Shown here piece after piece: positions 17,836 to 26,454 of a stretch of 64,000 bases of DNA (the stretch's first letter is position 1; every line of letters starts with the position of its first letter). This DNA is from an uncultured Prevotellaceae bacterium (lineage in GTDB: Bacteria; Bacteroidota; Bacteroidia; Bacteroidales; Muribaculaceae), in NCBI GenBank assembly GCA_900317325.1, contig ONGE01000019.1:58066-122065 (forward strand). Reading direction: 5' to 3'. The notes under the pieces were generated by a model that had not been told where the DNA came from, ran no database searches, and was given only the letters and a program-made list of their open reading frames with translations. Both the position numbers and the translations under genes were made by a program.

Positions 17836-17860
17836 TGCGGCCGTAAGAATCCCGATGAGT

Positions 17861-18379
17861 TTACTTTGATGCTGCGATACATTTCTCCACTTCCTGGTAA
17901 TGGCTCTCGCTGTTGTCGCCGGTGATCTCCACTACCTCATACTCGCCGTTGCGCATCCACAGGTGTACCACCTCGATACCGGCGCGGCACAACAGATCCA
18001 CACCGTCGTGCATGCGGTAATACTCACCGAAAACCACACGGCGGATGCCGGCCTGGATGATGAGCTTGCTGCACTCCATGCAAGGCGATGTCGTGACATA
18101 GAGCGTTGCCCCGTCGCTGCTGTTGTTGCTGCGGGCGACCTTGGTGATGGCGTTGGCCTCGGCATGCAGGACATAGGGCTTCGAGTGGTCGGCGTCTTCC
18201 TCGCACACATTCTCAAAGCCAGCAGGAGTACCGTTATAGCCATCGCTGATGATCATCTTGTCCTTGACCAGCAACGCACCCACTTGACGACGGCGGCAAT
18301 AGGAATTCTCGGCCCAAATCTGCGTCATGCGCAGGTATCTTGAGTCGAGCAACAACTGTTTTTTCTCGCGTGCGTCCAT
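17861..18379 (-). CDS. deoxycytidylate (dCMP) deaminase, ComEB family
   Basis: Zinc enzyme that converts dCMP to dUMP for thymidylate synthesis. 172 aa from ATG 18379 (MDAREKKQLLLDSRYLRM); the frame opens at 18412, but that would lie at or before the predicted transcription start. Zinc ligands are clear: YVLHAEANAI (His-Ala-Glu) and TSPCMECSKLII (Cys-x-x-Cys). GYNGTPAGFENVCEEDADHS is the substrate loop. It is the first gene of a four-gene minus-strand operon; its promoter lies at 18399-18406. Confidence 0.94.
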   Translation of the reverse strand: MDAREKKQLLLDSRYLRMTQIWAENSYCRRRQVGALLVKDKMIISDGYNGTPAGFENVCEEDADHSKPYVLHAEANAITKVARSNNSSDGATLYVTTSPCMECSKLIIQAGIRRVVFGEYYRMHDGVDLLCRAGIEVVHLWMRNGEYEVVEITGDNSESHYQEVEKCIAASK

Positions 18380-18398
18380 TATCTTCAATTTTAATCTG

Positions 18399-18406
18399 CA
18401 AAGATA
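18399..18406 (-). promoter_or_regulatory. -7 promoter element of the dCMP deaminase-S41 operon
   Basis: TATCTTTG (then C) on the minus strand, 19 nt before the ATG. Confidence 0.7.
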
Positions 18407-18490
18407 CTGCAAGTCCAGCGCAGAACAAAAGATTTGCTCTTTTTTTATTCCAAAAACAAATTAAAACTTGTTTTTATTGTCGGCTTGCAC

Positions 18491-18498
18491 TACTTTTG
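18491..18498 (+). promoter_or_regulatory. -7 promoter element of msrA
   Basis: TACTTTTG with a TTG about 20 nt upstream (near 18467). Confidence 0.65.
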
Positions 18499-18520
18499 TG
18501 ACAAAGAAACAAGAATAATC

Positions 18521-19024
18521 ATGAAAGAAATTTATTTTGCCGGAGGATGCTTCTGGGGAACAGAGCATTACTTCAAACTGGTCAACGGTGTGATTGAGAC
18601 TCAAGTGGGCTATGCCAACGGACACACCGAGAATCCTACTTATCAAGACGTGTGCACCGACAAGACCGGCTTTGCCGAGACTGTTCGTGTGGCCTATGAC
18701 CCCGAGGTCATCTCGCTGGAGTTCCTGACCGAGATGTATTTCAAGGCCATCGACCCGACGAGCGTCAACCAGCAGGGACACGACAAGGGCACCCAGTACC
18801 GCACGGGCATCTACTACACCGACGAGGCCGATGTGCCGACGCTCAAGGCCGTCTATAACCGCGTTCAGGCCGAAGTGAAGCTCCGCCTGGCCGTTGAACT
18901 GCTGCCGCTCAAGAACTTCTATGACGCCGAGGAATACCATCAGGACTACCTCGACAAGAACCCTGACGGCTATTGCCACCTGCCGCTGGAACTGTTCGAG
19001 ATGGCCAAGCGTGCCAACCGATAA
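18521..19024 (+). CDS. msrA: peptide methionine-S-sulfoxide reductase MsrA
   Basis: Repairs methionine-S-sulfoxide in proteins. 167 aa from ATG 18521; an earlier in-frame ATG at 18434 precedes the promoter and is excluded. MKEIYFAGGCFWGTEHYF carries the catalytic Cys at residue 10, and GYANGHTENPTYQDVCT, NQQGHDKGTQYRTGIYY and EEYHQDYLDKNPDGYC follow; the last contains the resolving-type Cys region. Followed after 6 nt by a VanY-type carboxypeptidase gene, probably co-transcribed. Confidence 0.95.
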   Translation: MKEIYFAGGCFWGTEHYFKLVNGVIETQVGYANGHTENPTYQDVCTDKTGFAETVRVAYDPEVISLEFLTEMYFKAIDPTSVNQQGHDKGTQYRTGIYYTDEADVPTLKAVYNRVQAEVKLRLAVELLPLKNFYDAEEYHQDYLDKNPDGYCHLPLELFEMAKRANR

Positions 19025-19030
19025 GCGTTC

Positions 19031-19990
19031 ATGAAACCTATTTCACAGTACATCAAGCACTGGACCTCACGCGACAACCGCTGGCTGGCATTGCCTTGCA
19101 CTGCCGCAGCATTGTTTGTGCTGCTGGTGATGGTCAAGAGTTGCCAGGGCATCGCCTATAACTTCACTAACGAATGCAGGATTTACAAGTTGGGCTATCC
19201 CATCGAGGAGGCCCGTACCCTGGCTGCCGTGCTGAATGATGCGCAAGCCGACTCCCTGGTTGCCCGCCAGGAGCATGACACAATCGCCATCCCCGTCATT
19301 CATGCCCGGTATTTTATCGCCGACAACTTTGACCGATATCTAGCCTATCACAAGAAAGACACGACCTGCGCGCCACTCGACAACATCATTGCGCTGGTCA
19401 ACGTGGGATATGACCGCGACCGGGAATCGAGCGCAGTGCCCTGCGACACCACTAAGGGCCAGCTGATGCTGGTCAACGGCCGTCATTACCTGGACGAGAA
19501 CTACAAGCCAGCCGGTCTTGTGACATTCAGCAGGGACTATAGCTATGAGGAGCAAAAGGCTCAGCGAGTCGTGGTTGATGCCTTCCTAGCTATGCAAAAG
19601 GCCTGCAAGGAGCAGACCGATGCCCAGCTGATGGTCAACTCGGCCTACCGCTCCTATCAGGAACAGATAGGGACCCACAAGCGCAACCCAAAAGGATATG
19701 CTGCTCGCGCAGGAAGCAGTGAGCACCAGACGGGGTTCGCCCTCGACATCACGTCGCGGGAGCATCCCATGAGATGGCCTTTCGATAAATCAGTGGAAGG
19801 CGTGTGGATGCGGGAACATTGCCACGAATATGGCTTCATCTTGCGCTATCCCGAAAGGCAGTCACACATCTTCGGGTTCGCCTACGAGCCGTGGCACCTG
19901 CGCTACGTGGGCAAGGAGGTGGCCAAACGCATCCACGACGAAGACATCACCTTCGACGAGTACTACGCTTTCTATTTAGATAAGAGATAA
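19031..19990 (+). CDS. M15 (VanY-type) D,D-carboxypeptidase
   Basis: Peptidoglycan-trimming zinc peptidase. 319 aa with a single N-terminal membrane segment around residues 18-37 (WLALPCTAAALFVLLVMVKS), so the enzyme is tethered in the periplasm. The M15 core is complete: SAYRSYQEQ, SSEHQTGFALDI (His and Asp zinc ligands) and EPWHLRYVGKEVA (catalytic Glu and His ligand). The region between the anchor and the core (about 40-170) has no motif I know. It sits 6 nt after msrA and converges on the ATP-grasp-like gene. Confidence 0.9.
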   Translation: MKPISQYIKHWTSRDNRWLALPCTAAALFVLLVMVKSCQGIAYNFTNECRIYKLGYPIEEARTLAAVLNDAQADSLVARQEHDTIAIPVIHARYFIADNFDRYLAYHKKDTTCAPLDNIIALVNVGYDRDRESSAVPCDTTKGQLMLVNGRHYLDENYKPAGLVTFSRDYSYEEQKAQRVVVDAFLAMQKACKEQTDAQLMVNSAYRSYQEQIGTHKRNPKGYAARAGSSEHQTGFALDITSREHPMRWPFDKSVEGVWMREHCHEYGFILRYPERQSHIFGFAYEPWHLRYVGKEVAKRIHDEDITFDEYYAFYLDKR

Positions 19991-20005
19991 TAGTTCCTAT
20001 AGATA

Positions 20006-21037
20006 CTATAACAGGAGCACTTGATAGTCGGGGGTGCTTTCTATCTTGAAACGGCCGCGAAGGCCATGACGGCTACCCATGGCAGCGGTGACCATGCCCA
20101 TGGTCATGCGCAGGTTTACTTCGACACAGGGATTCAACGCGATTTTGCCGTTTTCATTCCAATAGAGCATCATGTCGATGCCCACCGGGCCGTCGTAGTG
20201 CGGTGCAATCAAGTCACCTATAACCATCAACACTTGGCCAATCACCGGGTCGAGATCGGGATACATACCGAGCAACAACTCGTGCAGTTCTTCCATCGGG
20301 GCCACCCTACCCGTCCCGAACTGGCTGTGGAAGTCGCTGTCGAATACCGAATAGCCCATGAACATGGTGCTGCCTCCACGGCAGATGCACTCGATGGCAA
20401 AGTCCTGCACCCGGTCCAGCCCCACCTCGCACAAGAGAGAGCCCTGACGGCGCAGCGCACCGTCAATCCAGCGCGGCACATGGTTGTCGCCCATCGGGTC
20501 AATGACGCGATAGATGCCCTTGCCGCTGCCCGACCACGGCATCTTGAGGTAGCAGCCGGGATGACGGGTCGCGAAAGCGATGACCTCGTCAACAGTGGTC
20601 AGTTCCACAGGGCATGGCGAGTAAGCCTCGCCTAAAGCCTGATGCACAGCGATGCTTGTGCGACGATGCGACAGGCGGCGAATCCAGTCCAACTGCTCGT
20701 CGGTGGGCAAATAATCGGGCAAAACACCTGCTTGAAGCAGTTGATAACGCAGCGCAGCATCCCACCCCCACGGATGGATGTGGCAAGCGCCCAAATCAGC
20801 AATCCTGCTCACGGGAACAGGGGTAATGTCAAGCCGATGATCGCCGAGCCAGCGGCGGTCGTCGTCAAGCGGCGCATCGTCAGGCACAGCGACAAACGAG
20901 CCAGCGGGAGCCACCCAAGCGGGCAGCAAGCGCAGGTCGTGGCGCAACTGTCGGGCAAACGGCGGCGCAGTGTAGTTGTGCGCCCCATGAGCCAGCGCCA
21001 AGTCATGCTCGGGATTAAAAAGATAAACCTCCTTCAT
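20006..21037 (-). CDS. ATP-grasp-like protein of unknown function
   Basis: 343 aa from ATG 21037 (MKEVYLFNPEHDLALAHGA); the frame opens at 21088, but the promoter box at 21045 excludes that start. The middle has YLKMPWSGSGKGIYRV, a lysine plus glycine-rich loop as in ATP-grasp enzymes. The end has GPVGIDMMLY and NPCVEVNLRMTMG, matching the E-x-N-x-R metal-binding strand of that fold. I therefore infer an ATP-dependent carboxylate-amine/thiol ligase of unknown substrate. The N-terminus PEHDLALAHGAHNYTAPPFA recalls conserved uncharacterised Bacteroidales proteins. No partner gene is obvious. The promoter position predicts a leaderless mRNA. Confidence 0.65.
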   Translation of the reverse strand: MKEVYLFNPEHDLALAHGAHNYTAPPFARQLRHDLRLLPAWVAPAGSFVAVPDDAPLDDDRRWLGDHRLDITPVPVSRIADLGACHIHPWGWDAALRYQLLQAGVLPDYLPTDEQLDWIRRLSHRRTSIAVHQALGEAYSPCPVELTTVDEVIAFATRHPGCYLKMPWSGSGKGIYRVIDPMGDNHVPRWIDGALRRQGSLLCEVGLDRVQDFAIECICRGGSTMFMGYSVFDSDFHSQFGTGRVAPMEELHELLLGMYPDLDPVIGQVLMVIGDLIAPHYDGPVGIDMMLYWNENGKIALNPCVEVNLRMTMGMVTAAMGSRHGLRGRFKIESTPDYQVLLL

Positions 21038-21044
21038 CTCGCTG

Positions 21045-21052
21045 CAAAGGTA
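21045..21052 (-). promoter_or_regulatory. -7 promoter element, near-leaderless start
   Basis: TACCTTTG on the minus strand, 7 nt before ATG 21037. Confidence 0.7.
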
Positions 21053-21159
21053 GCAATCATTTTGCCCAAATGTAAAATATTTTGACATTATATTGTAAAA
21101 AAATTAGACATTCGCGTTTTTTGAAGCAAAAATACTTGCTGCACCTCAAATCCCCTCTT

Positions 21160-21167
21160 TATCTTTG
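21160..21167 (+). promoter_or_regulatory. -7 promoter element
   Basis: TATCTTTG with TTG at 21136-21138, about 21 nt upstream; ATG at 21206. Confidence 0.7.
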
Positions 21168-21205
21168 TGCCAGTCAAGAACACTAACCACTAAAACAATA
21201 CAATT

Positions 21206-22840
21206 ATGAAACTTACAACATTTTTCCAACGGGCAGCCCTGCTCAGCGTGTTAGCCACAGTGATGGCCTTCAACAGCACCAACGCACAAGTGCCCACCGA
21301 CTCGATCGTGGCCGATTTCAATGAGTTTGTCAGGTTGCTGGAAGAGACACACCCCGACCCCTATACCAACTACGGCGGCCGTCCCTTCTTCCGTCGTGCA
21401 GCGATGGAAACCCGATACGGGCTTGTCATGGATTCGGTGACCAGCCCCGACGTGCTGGCCAATCGCATCCGGGAATTCCTCGCTCCCCTTGGAGATGGCC
21501 ACACCAACATCCAGAGGGGGCGGTCGGAATGGTGGAGGCACGCCCAAGCACGTTTTCTGCCCATGAACCAAGGCATCATCTATACCCAGATTTTACCTGC
21601 TCAATATAAAAATCTGATAGGCAGCAAGTTAGTCGGTATTGAGAATATGTCCATCCAGGATGTTCTGACAGGTTTCAACAAACATGAAGCCGCTGAGAAT
21701 GAAATGGGTCGTATGATACTGTTATGCTGGGATTGTGTAAGCTTGGATAAAGTGATACCCAACATCCCTGAAGATTCCATCACCTATCATCTTGAGACCC
21801 CCGAGGGCAAACAGGTGGCACTGACACTGCCTTTCAAGATGAAATTTGATTCCATTTCATGGCAAGAACAATGTGGACTTCCCTACACTGATATTTTCCC
21901 ATCCAAGCAACTTCAATTTGATTTTGTGGGTAAAGGCAAGAACACGATGTACCTGAGCGTGAAAAGCATCATGGCTCGTGACTGCATTGAGTATATGCGT
22001 GATAATGGTTGGGATTATGAAGATAAACTCAAGTGGGTATTCAGACAAGTGTATCGCAATCAGGAAATGCCCAGCGACCTCAATGAAGCTATCGCCATGC
22101 TGCCCTCTTTCAGTGGCGAATTTGAGAAGATGCTCCTCCAGATGAAAGCAAACGGCAGCAAAAACCTGATTATTGACCTGCGCTGGAACGATGGCGGTTT
22201 CACTCCTATTGTAATCCCGACGTTGTATCAGATGTGGGGCGACGAATTCATAAAGAAGAATTCATCGTTCAACACCGAGGGCTATACCATGATTTCTCCC
22301 TTGTTAATGAAGAAGTACAACACTAGTCTCGAACAGTTGAATGCCGAAAGTCCTGTCAAGATCGAGTATGGTGATTATCAATACCGTGGAGAGAATGGAC
22401 CCACGATTACCCAAGTTACTGATGAAATCCGCAACGAGGTTATATCTCAGATGATGAGCAGTGTAAAGGAGAAGCTCATGGCACAAAAGGGCAAACCCGT
22501 CTACACACCCGAGCATGTGTACGTGCTGACAAATGAAAGCACCTTCAGCGCCGCATTCCACTACGCATTCTACCTGAAGAAGATGGGGGCAACCATTGTT
22601 GGTGTCACCTGCAGACAGGCTCCTAACACCTATATGGAGGCCACGCCGTTTGAACTGACTCGCACTGGACTGAGTGGCAACATCTCCAACTCGTTGCAAC
22701 TGTTCTTGCCGGTGGATGACCCGCGCGCCAAGGATTTCTACCCCGACCTGATGCCGACCTACGAGGACTTCAAGCGCTACAACTTTGATGAGAACACCAT
22801 CCCGATGTACCTGATGGACATCATCGACGGCCCGAAGTAA
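21206..22840 (+). CDS. secreted S41-like peptidase family protein
   Basis: 544 aa with signal peptide MKLTTFFQRAALLSVLATVMAFNSTNAQ. It resembles the non-CTP branch of family S41 (tricorn/IRBP-like): an N-terminal helical part with APLGDGHTNIQRG, then NLIIDLRWNDGG and a late VLTNESTFSAAFHYAFYLKKMGATIVG, where the Ser of STFSAA is at the usual nucleophile place. There is no SASASE and no GKG-Lys, so it does not use the CTP dyad and belongs to a different branch from the operon at 12871-17835. The gene is compositionally uneven: ends GC-rich, middle (about 21590-22560) AT-rich. Substrate unknown. Confidence 0.75.
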   Translation: MKLTTFFQRAALLSVLATVMAFNSTNAQVPTDSIVADFNEFVRLLEETHPDPYTNYGGRPFFRRAAMETRYGLVMDSVTSPDVLANRIREFLAPLGDGHTNIQRGRSEWWRHAQARFLPMNQGIIYTQILPAQYKNLIGSKLVGIENMSIQDVLTGFNKHEAAENEMGRMILLCWDCVSLDKVIPNIPEDSITYHLETPEGKQVALTLPFKMKFDSISWQEQCGLPYTDIFPSKQLQFDFVGKGKNTMYLSVKSIMARDCIEYMRDNGWDYEDKLKWVFRQVYRNQEMPSDLNEAIAMLPSFSGEFEKMLLQMKANGSKNLIIDLRWNDGGFTPIVIPTLYQMWGDEFIKKNSSFNTEGYTMISPLLMKKYNTSLEQLNAESPVKIEYGDYQYRGENGPTITQVTDEIRNEVISQMMSSVKEKLMAQKGKPVYTPEHVYVLTNESTFSAAFHYAFYLKKMGATIVGVTCRQAPNTYMEATPFELTRTGLSGNISNSLQLFLPVDDPRAKDFYPDLMPTYEDFKRYNFDENTIPMYLMDIIDGPK

Positions 22841-22880
22841 ACCTCAACAACCGGTTAGAACAAAAAACTGAGTATAAAAA

Positions 22881-22947
22881 ACAACTGAATCATCTGAAAT
22901 GTCTGAGCCTTTCGGCAAAACTCAGATTCTTCAGATGATTCAGTTGT
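22881..22947. terminator. bidirectional hairpin terminator
   Basis: 18-bp perfect outer stem (22881-22898 with 22930-22947) continued by TCTGAG/CTCAGA (22902-22907 with 22921-22926). A T-run follows on the plus strand and an A-run precedes it, so it can stop both converging genes. Confidence 0.9.
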
Positions 22948-22955
22948 TTTTTCTT

Positions 22956-25364
22956 TTACTTGACGGTGATGTTGACGCTGGATTTCAGGCCTGTGGCGGG
23001 ATCCTTGACGGTGAGAGTCATCACGCCAGGGGTTTTACCGGCTTGGCAAACGACAACCAGCTGGCCGTGGAAGAGGCTCATCTGTGGCTGGGTGAACGGT
23101 TCCAGCGAGGTGGCATCGCCGTTGCAGGCGGCCTTGTAGGCGCCAGCACCCGTCACGCTGAATTCAAGCCTGTTGGCGGCGTCGGGGCACAGGGTGCCGT
23201 TCTTGTCCACGAAGCTCACGGTGATGTAGGCCAGGTCGTTGCCGTCGGCATTGATGATCTTGCGCTCGGGCTCCAGTAAAAGCTTTTTGGGTTTGCCGGC
23301 AGTCTTTATTACCTGCTGCCCTGCCTTGTTGCCGTTCTCGTCATAGACAACCACCTTGAGTTCGCCGGGCTGATAAACGACGTCGCGCCAACGCAGGCGG
23401 TAACGATCCAAACGAGTGGTATCATTCTTGGTGATGCGGCCCTGGCTCTTGCCGTTGACAAAGAGTTCGGCACTAGGATAGTCGGTATAGCAATAGACGG
23501 GGGTCACTTTACCCTTGCGGTCGGGCCACGTCCAGTGCGGCAACAAGTGGATGGTGTGCTCATTCTTGTTCCAGTGGCTGCGGTATAGATAGTAGCGATC
23601 CTTAGGAAGGCCTGCCAGGTCGCAGATGCCGAAGTAGCTGCTGCGTGAGGGCCAATATTCATCGTAGGGCGTCGGTTCACCCAGATAGTCGTAACCCGTC
23701 CACACGAACTCGCCCACGGTCCAGTCGCGGTCCTCCTGCATCTTCCAATCATCGTCGGGCAGGTTGCTCCACCAGCAGTATTCCACGTCATAACCCGAGC
23801 ACTGACCGTCGGGCCAAGCCTTATTAGTGGCGACAGTATCAGGGAAATAGTAGTGGCCGCGTGTGCTCACGGTCGATGCGGTCTCGCTGCCCAGGATAAA
23901 GCCCTGAGGCAAGCGCTCAAACAACTCATCATACCTGTGGAGGCGGTAGTTAAAGCCAGGCACATCAGCCATTTGGGCAAAACCGCACCAAACATCGCCG
24001 TCGGGCTGGTCCATACCACAGGTCACCATGCGCGAGGGGTCATAGTAGTGACACAGAGCGATGAGGTCCTTGTAGCGCTTCACGCCCTCGGGCTTCCACT
24101 GCTCGGGAATCTCGTTACCCACGCTCCACAGGATGATGCTGGGATGGTTGCGGTGATTGAGCACCAGGTTGCGGATGTCCTGCTGCCACCACTCATCCCA
24201 ATAGTTGCCGTAGCCGTTGCGCACCTTGGGCTCCTTCCAGCCGTCAAAGCTCTCGGCCATCACCATCATGCCCAGGCTGTCGCAGATCTCCATCTGCATC
24301 GTCGAGGGCATGTTGTGGCTGGTGCGGATGGCATCGGCACCCATGGCCTTCATCATCTCGATCTGGCGGATGAGGGCCGTCTTGTTGATGGCGGCGCCCA
24401 GCGGGCCGAGGTCATGATGCAGGCACACACCCTTGATCTTGCGGCGCACGCCGTTGAGCTGGAAACCGCCTTCCTTGCTGAAGGAGACCGTGCGGATACC
24501 CACCTTCTGCGTCTGGCGGTCAATCTCCTCATCGTCACATTTCAGGACGGCAGTGATATTGTAAAGATAGGGATGCTCGGGAGACCACAACTGGGGATTC
24601 TCGACATACAACGTCATGGCATAATGACAAACACCATCAGGCTTGGACCAGTTTCTTGCCACTTCGCGGCCAGTGGCATCCTTGAGCGAAACCTCCAATA
24701 CATAATTACACTCATATCCCTTTAACGGCCATGAATCATGCTCAACTTTCAGATGTGCAAAGCCATACTCATCCATTGTCTCAAGAGTCTGCACAAAAAG
24801 CCCCCAGGTTTGCAATGCATTCTCTCCACGCGACATCACTAGTTTGACGGGGCGGTAAATGCCGCCACCAGGATACCAGCGGTTGCTCTCTTCTTTATTT
24901 TCCAGGCTTACTTCCAAAGTGTTCGGAGTACCATCGTTCTCTAAATTGGAGACATTGACGATAAAGGCGTTATATCCGTAGGCCCAATGCCCCGCCTCGC
25001 GACCGTTGACATAGACATGAGCATCGGCCATAGCACCATCAAAGACCAATTCGGCATGTTTGTATTCCTCAGGCACGGTGAACGTGGTCCTGTAATAACC
25101 CTTGCCAATCCAAGGCAGCGCGCCAGAGCGGCCCGACTTCTCAGTGGCGACGTTCTCGCCGTTTTCCTTGATGGCGACGACCTGAAGGTCCCATTTCTTG
25201 TCAAACGGGCCGCTGATGGCCCAATCATGAGGCACGGTCACGGGTTGCCATGTGATGGAGTCACGTGAAAACTCCCAACCCTCGTTGAGGAATAACTCGC
25301 GATGGCTTTGTGCCACTGCAGTGATGGCGACAAGCACCGTTATCAGGATGAATAACTTTCTCAT
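22956..25364 (-). CDS. glycoside hydrolase family 2 beta-galactosidase-like enzyme
   Basis: 802 aa, exported ([19 protein letters not shown] signal peptide). Order of domains: N-terminal sugar-binding jelly roll ([24 protein letters not shown]), immunoglobulin-like domain, TIM barrel from about residue 300, then DUF4982/Ig-like C-terminal domains ([16 protein letters not shown]). The catalytic acid/base Glu lies in [10 protein letters not shown] and the nucleophile Glu in [15 protein letters not shown]; the barrel also has IRTSHNMPS. It probably acts on beta-galactosides of host or plant glycans in the periplasm. Its ATG overlaps the engB stop by 4 nt, so it is transcribed with an unrelated cell-division GTPase gene. 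Confidence 0.9.
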   Translation of the reverse strand: MRKLFILITVLVAITAVAQSHRELFLNEGWEFSRDSITWQPVTVPHDWAISGPFDKKWDLQVVAIKENGENVATEKSGRSGALPWIGKGYYRTTFTVPEEYKHAELVFDGAMADAHVYVNGREAGHWAYGYNAFIVNVSNLENDGTPNTLEVSLENKEESNRWYPGGGIYRPVKLVMSRGENALQTWGLFVQTLETMDEYGFAHLKVEHDSWPLKGYECNYVLEVSLKDATGREVARNWSKPDGVCHYAMTLYVENPQLWSPEHPYLYNITAVLKCDDEEIDRQTQKVGIRTVSFSKEGGFQLNGVRRKIKGVCLHHDLGPLGAAINKTALIRQIEMMKAMGADAIRTSHNMPSTMQMEICDSLGMMVMAESFDGWKEPKVRNGYGNYWDEWWQQDIRNLVLNHRNHPSIILWSVGNEIPEQWKPEGVKRYKDLIALCHYYDPSRMVTCGMDQPDGDVWCGFAQMADVPGFNYRLHRYDELFERLPQGFILGSETASTVSTRGHYYFPDTVATNKAWPDGQCSGYDVEYCWWSNLPDDDWKMQEDRDWTVGEFVWTGYDYLGEPTPYDEYWPSRSSYFGICDLAGLPKDRYYLYRSHWNKNEHTIHLLPHWTWPDRKGKVTPVYCYTDYPSAELFVNGKSQGRITKNDTTRLDRYRLRWRDVVYQPGELKVVVYDENGNKAGQQVIKTAGKPKKLLLEPERKIINADGNDLAYITVSFVDKNGTLCPDAANRLEFSVTGAGAYKAACNGDATSLEPFTQPQMSLFHGQLVVVCQAGKTPGVMTLTVKDPATGLKSSVNITVK

Positions 25365-25966
25365 TGTTCCTTCAGTTGTTTGTTGATCGTATCAATGTAA
25401 TTCAGCAGCTCATCGCGGCCACGGGCGTCCTCGCTCGAGGTCATGAAGACGGGAGGCAGTTCTTCCCAGGTCTTGCGCAGCACCTTCTTGTATTCCTCGA
25501 CAGCGGCAGGACCGGCGACCTTACCGAGCTTGTCCATCTTGGTAAACACGATGGAGAAGGGCACGCCGTGTTCGCCCAGCCACTCCATGAACTCGAGGTC
25601 TATCTTCTGCGGCTTGATGCGGCTGTCCACTAGCACAAACAGGTTGGTCATCTGCTCGCGTCCCAGGACATAGCCTTGGATCATGCGCCACAGCTTGTCG
25701 CGTTCTTCCTTGCTGCGCTTGGCGAAGCCGTAGCCGGGCAGATCCACGATATACCAGTCGCCATTGATGAGAAAATGATTGATGAGCATCGTCTTGCCCG
25801 GGGTGGCACTGGTCTTGGCCAAGGCCTTGCGTCCCGTGAGCATATTGATGAGCGACGACTTGCCCACATTACTGCGTCCGATGAAGGCATACTCGGGCAA
25901 CTTGGTGTCAGGGCACTTGCGATAGTCGCTGTTGCTGATGGTAAATTCTGCTGATTTGATATTCAT
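25361..25966 (-). CDS. engB: ribosome biogenesis GTPase EngB (YsxC/YihA)
   Basis: Small essential GTPase for large-subunit assembly. 201 aa, family length. G1 loop [14 protein letters not shown] (about residue 31), G2/G3 [11 protein letters not shown] and [19 protein letters not shown]4 FTKMDKLGK (TKxD), G5 [13 protein letters not shown]. The start ATG 25966 follows a spacer made of short repeats. It overlaps the GH2 gene downstream by 4 nt (ATGA). Confidence 0.95.
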   Translation of the reverse strand: MNIKSAEFTISNSDYRKCPDTKLPEYAFIGRSNVGKSSLINMLTGRKALAKTSATPGKTMLINHFLINGDWYIVDLPGYGFAKRSKEERDKLWRMIQGYVLGREQMTNLFVLVDSRIKPQKIDLEFMEWLGEHGVPFSIVFTKMDKLGKVAGPAAVEEYKKVLRKTWEELPPVFMTSSEDARGRDELLNYIDTINKQLKEQ

Positions 25967-25972
25967 ATTGTA

Positions 25973-26012
25973 GTCCTTAGTTGTTAGTCCTTAGTCCTTA
26001 GTTGTTAGTTGA
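25973..26012 (-). repeat. short TTAGTCC/TTAGTTG repeat between TIGR04076 gene and engB
   Basis: Plus-strand text repeats TAGTCCTTAGTTGT and TAGTCCTTAG imperfectly. Similar in style to the repeats at 2504, 4595 and 63614. Confidence 0.5.
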
Positions 26013-26334
26013 TGGTTTCAAGATAGAACGAGACGGGGCGGAAGCCGTCGTTGCAAGAAATCATCGCCGACTGGGGATTCTGCATCCAGCCGTCGTAGAA
26101 ATTGCCCTCGCCGCGGGCCAGAGCCTCAACAAAGAGGCGCATCGACTCCCACGCGCTCTCGCACAAGCCATCGGGGCGCTTGCCGTCGATCGAGACAAAC
26201 GTCTGCCCCACACTGATGTCGCACGTGTGCTCAATAGGGTTCTCATACCGCTCCATCAGGTCGCGATAGACGGTCTGGCGCATCGCCGTGATGCGCACAG
26301 GCTTTAAGCTGCTATTGTGTTGATTATCGTTCAT
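26005..26334 (-). CDS. TIGR04076 family protein
   Basis: 109 aa from ATG 26334 (MNDNQHNSSLKPVRITAMRQ); the frame opens at 26379, but a promoter box lies between. The pattern VRITAMRQTVYRDLMERY, CDISVGQTFVS, GLCESAWESMRLFVEALARGEG, then SCNDGFRPVSFYLE matches TIGR04076 (conserved Trp-x-x-x-R and C-x-D-G-x-RPV). Function unknown; conserved Cys residues suggest metal or redox binding, which is my inference. Predicted leaderless. It lies 38 nt before engB. Confidence 0.75.
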   Translation of the reverse strand: MNDNQHNSSLKPVRITAMRQTVYRDLMERYENPIEHTCDISVGQTFVSIDGKRPDGLCESAWESMRLFVEALARGEGNFYDGWMQNPQSAMISCNDGFRPVSFYLETIN

Positions 26335-26339
26335 GTGTG

Positions 26340-26347
26340 CAAAGTTA
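26340..26347 (-). promoter_or_regulatory. -7 promoter element, leaderless start
   Basis: TAACTTTG on the minus strand, 5 nt before ATG 26334. Confidence 0.7.
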
Positions 26348-26426
26348 CAACAAATCCCCCGAAATCGCAAAAAAAGCAAAGTCGGGGGAAATAGATACCA
26401 TTAAGAAAATGCCGTCATCTTCAGTT

Positions 26427-26448
26427 CGCCTGACAGCTCTATCAGGCG
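26427..26448 (-). terminator. hairpin after the dockerin protein gene
   Basis: 7-bp stem CGCCTGA (26427-26433) with TCAGGCG (26442-26448). No T-run on the minus strand, so terminator function is uncertain. Confidence 0.35.
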
Positions 26449-26454
26449 ATGAGA

